A DNA stretch of 5,647 nucleotides, taken from NCBI GenBank assembly GCA_031273145.1, contig JAISSL010000175.1, positions 1 through 5,647 on the forward strand. The letters are read 5' to 3'. This document shows, piece after piece, positions 3,702-5,647 of this stretch. How positions within the stretch are numbered: the stretch's first letter is position 1; each line of letters starts with the position of its first letter. The DNA comes from Zoogloeaceae bacterium (GTDB taxonomy: Bacteria > Pseudomonadota > Gammaproteobacteria > Burkholderiales > Rhodocyclaceae). Both the position numbers and the translations under genes were made by a program. Under the pieces are notes generated by a model. It was not told the DNA's origin, did no database searches, and was given only the letters and a program-made list of their open reading frames with translations.

Positions 3702-5647
3702 ATGAGTTCGACCTCGAAACCTTCCTCCCACACCTACTCCTATACCGAGAAAAAGCGAATCCGCAAGAGCTTTGCGCGGCGGGAAGAAGTGCTGAAAGTG
3801 CCTTCCCTGCTGGAAACGCAGTTGTCCTCTTTTGCCGATTTCCTTCAGGCGGAAGTTGACCCGGAAGCGCGCAAGCCCCAGGGGCTACAGGCCGCGTTCG
3901 CCTCGATTTTCCCAATCCGTTCCCATTCGGGGAATGCGCGGCTGGAGTTCGTCTCCTACAAGCTGGCCGACCCGGCCTTCGACGTGAAGGAATGCCACCA
4001 GCGCGGCCTGACTTACGCCTCTTCCCTGCGCGCGCGGGTACAACTGATTATCATGGATAAGGAAGCCGCCACGGAAACCATCAAGGAAGTCAAGGAACAC
4101 GAAGTCTACATGGGGGAAATTCCCCTCATGACGGAAAACGGTTCCTTCGTCATCAATGGTACCGAGCGGGTCATCGTGTCGCAGTTGCACCGCTCGCCGG
4201 GCGTTTATTTCGAGCATGACCGGGGCAAAACCCATTCTTCCGGCAAGCTGCTTTTTTCCGCGCGGGTCATTCCGGGGCGCGGTTCCTGGCTGGATTTCGA
4301 GTTCGATCCGAAAGACCTTCTCTATTTCCGGGTCGACCGTCGCCGCAAGATGCCGGTCACCACGCTCCTGATGGCGCTGGGCATGACGCCGGAAGAGATA
4401 TTGAAAGAGTTTTTCGATTTCGACCTCTTTTTGCTTGGCAAGAACAAGATTGAATTTTTGGTGCGGCCTGAACGTCTGCGCGGCGAAATGGCGCGTTTCG
4501 ACATCAACACGCCGGAAGGCAAGCAGATTGTCGCCAAAGGCAAACGGATCACGGCGCGTCATATCCGGGAGATGGAAAACGCAAAGCTGGAACGTCTGGT
4601 CGTGCCGGACGATTTCGTGATGGGGCATGTGCTCTATGAACCGATCAAGAACAAGAACGGGGAACTGATTGCGGAGGCCAATGACGAGATTACCGACACC
4701 CTGCTCACCAAGCTGAAAAGCGCAGATGTCCGTGAGCTGAAGGTTCTCTATACCAACGATCTGGATCGGGGCGCGTTTATCTCGCAAACCCTGAAAGGCC
4801 ACGACACGATGGAGCGTCAGCAGGCGCGGGTTGCCATCTACCGGATGATGCGTCCCGGCGAGCCGCCGACCCCGGAAGCTGTGGAAATCCTCTTCAACGG
4901 GCTGTTCTATGCGAGCGAGCGATACGATCTCACCGATGTTGGGCGGATGAAGTTCAACCGTCGCCTGGAACGCAAGCGCACCATCGAATACAAGGTGATG
5001 GTCAACAGCCTGCAATCCCGCGCCGAGGCCGCGCTGAAAAAACTGACGGACGAGTTTTGCCGCTACGAGGCGTTGAAGCAGTACAGGCAACTGGTTCTGG
5101 AACAGAAGGCGGAAAAAGGCCCGCAGAAACTCGCCAAGGGCGCGGAAATACGGGAGGACTATCTGAACAGACTGAAGAACCCGGAAGACATCCTTGAAAT
5201 CAAGGCGCAGGACAAGGCCGTCGAAGAAGAGTTGCAGGCGTTGCGCGAGGCGTATGCGCACCCGCCTGAAGCCCTGAAAAAGAGGATGGAAGACAAGGTT
5301 AAATATCTGGTCGCGCAGCTTGCCTTTGGTTCCCGCGCGGTGGATGAAAATCTGGATGAGCCGGTCGCTCAACTGCTGGCGGGGATGCTTGCCAAGCATG
5401 GCGCCAAGACGGAAGTCCTCTTGCAGCATACCCTCTCGCCGCGCGACATCGTGGATACGGTCAAGACGCTGGTGGAACTTCGCAACGGGCGCGGCGATAT
5501 TGACGACATTGACCACCTTGGCAATCGCCGGGTTCGCTCGGTGGGCGAACTGGCGGGCAATCAGTTTCGCGCCGGTCTCGCCAGGGTTGAGCGCGCCGTG
5601 AAGGAGCGGCTCTCGCAGGCGGAAACGGAAAACCTGATGCCACAGGA
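3702..5647 (+). CDS. rpoB: DNA-directed RNA polymerase subunit beta, N-terminal part (partial, with large insert)
   Basis: The beta subunit forms one pincer of RNA polymerase and part of its active centre. The window covers 648 codons, ending at the equivalent of E. coli residue 490, before the main rifampicin region. The ATG at 3702 has AGGAG (3692-3696) just upstream, preceded by a T6 run. Nine extra residues precede the conserved [11 protein letters not shown] (12-22). Recognisable blocks are [35 protein letters not shown] (about 134-168), [47 protein letters not shown] (413-420) and [12 protein letters not shown] (599-610). The dispensable E. coli SI1 region is represented at about 238-356. 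Residues matching E. coli W183, D446 and R451, which read the non-template strand, are kept (W196, D604, R609). Two oddities are Gly192 where E. coli has Tyr179, and a net insert of about 145 residues within 423-577. The gene continues past the window. Confidence 0.97.
   Translation, partial: MSSTSKPSSHTYSYTEKKRIRKSFARREEVLKVPSLLETQLSSFADFLQAEVDPEARKPQGLQAAFASIFPIRSHSGNARLEFVSYKLADPAFDVKECHQRGLTYASSLRARVQLIIMDKEAATETIKEVKEHEVYMGEIPLMTENGSFVINGTERVIVSQLHRSPGVYFEHDRGKTHSSGKLLFSARVIPGRGSWLDFEFDPKDLLYFRVDRRRKMPVTTLLMALGMTPEEILKEFFDFDLFLLGKNKIEFLVRPERLRGEMARFDINTPEGKQIVAKGKRITARHIREMENAKLERLVVPDDFVMGHVLYEPIKNKNGELIAEANDEITDTLLTKLKSADVRELKVLYTNDLDRGAFISQTLKGHDTMERQQARVAIYRMMRPGEPPTPEAVEILFNGLFYASERYDLTDVGRMKFNRRLERKRTIEYKVMVNSLQSRAEAALKKLTDEFCRYEALKQYRQLVLEQKAEKGPQKLAKGAEIREDYLNRLKNPEDILEIKAQDKAVEEELQALREAYAHPPEALKKRMEDKVKYLVAQLAFGSRAVDENLDEPVAQLLAGMLAKHGAKTEVLLQHTLSPRDIVDTVKTLVELRNGRGDIDDIDHLGNRRVRSVGELAGNQFRAGLARVERAVKERLSQAETENLMPQ
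4968..5432 (+). other. Lineage-specific insert in the beta lobe of RpoB
   Basis: Residues 423-577 separate L422 (E. coli L409) from L578 (E. coli L420): 155 residues replace about 10. The alignment is secure on both sides, because offsets to E. coli are a constant 13 before (G192/Y179, V413/V400) and a constant 158 after (D604/D446, Q648/Q490). The reading frame stays open throughout. The segment is rich in Ala, Leu, Lys, Arg and Glu, has one Cys (453), no Trp, and few helix breakers (GP at 473-474, NP at 493-494, PP at 521-522). This suggests four or five helices, perhaps a helical hairpin or coiled coil on the lobe surface. I do not recognise it as a known domain. It lacks intein-like splice ends. 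Confidence 0.85.

Noticed and set aside
3523..3859. Small plus-strand frames in the rplL-rpoB spacer and the first part of rpoB
   Set aside because: They overlap the attenuator, the long stem-loop and the real rpoB frame, and encode nothing recognisable.
4968..5432. Intein or mobile intron as an explanation of the RpoB insert
   Set aside because: No Cys/Ser/Thr start with a His-Asn end, no homing endonuclease motif, and no interruption of the reading frame. A translated helical insert fits better.
3885..5516. 543-aa open frame on the minus strand opposite rpoB
   Set aside because: The plus strand is unmistakably rpoB with conserved motifs throughout. The antisense frame has no recognisable family or ribosome binding site and is explained by codon bias.

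Overview
The window is one end-to-end, plus-strand stretch of the bacterial transcription/translation super-operon. The order is 3' end of tuf (EF-Tu), tRNA-Trp, secE, nusG, rplK, rplA, rplJ, rplL, then the first 648 codons of rpoB. This order, a tRNA-Trp between tuf and secE, the 118-aa three-helix SecE, and the wording of the L10, L7/L12 and beta proteins point to a betaproteobacterium (Rhodocyclales or Nitrosomonadales-like). That placement is my recognition of protein style, not a search result. No mobile element, CRISPR array or foreign gene cassette is visible.

Layout. Positions 1-27 end tuf, and a short hairpin terminator follows. A complete tRNA-Trp with encoded CCA (85-160) lies 26 nt before secE (187-543), which overlaps nusG (540-1082) in an ATGA junction. 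The nusG-rplK spacer carries a likely L1-binding autoregulatory element (1139-1184). rplK and rplA abut directly. The 248-nt rplA-rplJ spacer carries the conserved L10 leader and further hairpins, one of which holds the GTG start codon of rplJ in its loop. rplJ and rplL are 48 nt apart. The 189-nt rplL-rpoB spacer carries a strong hairpin followed by a T run (the position of the E. coli L12-beta attenuator) and a second long stem-loop, a candidate processing site.

How the genes work together. SecE anchors the SecYEG translocon. NusG couples RNA polymerase to Rho and ribosomes. L11 and L1, and L10 with L7/L12, build the two mobile ribosomal stalks. L1 and L10 are the known feedback repressors of their own operons, and target-like RNA structures are visible here for both. 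The rplL-rpoB structures would let the cell make far more L7/L12 than RNA polymerase beta subunit.

The most unusual item is in rpoB. Between the beta motifs VGRMKFNR and [17 protein letters not shown] there are about 155 residues where E. coli beta has about 10, a net gain of about 145 residues. The insert is in frame, charged and predicted helical, and sits in the beta lobe. It holds three of the four AGA/AGG codons in the visible part of rpoB. I do not recognise it, and it is the main candidate for something undescribed here.
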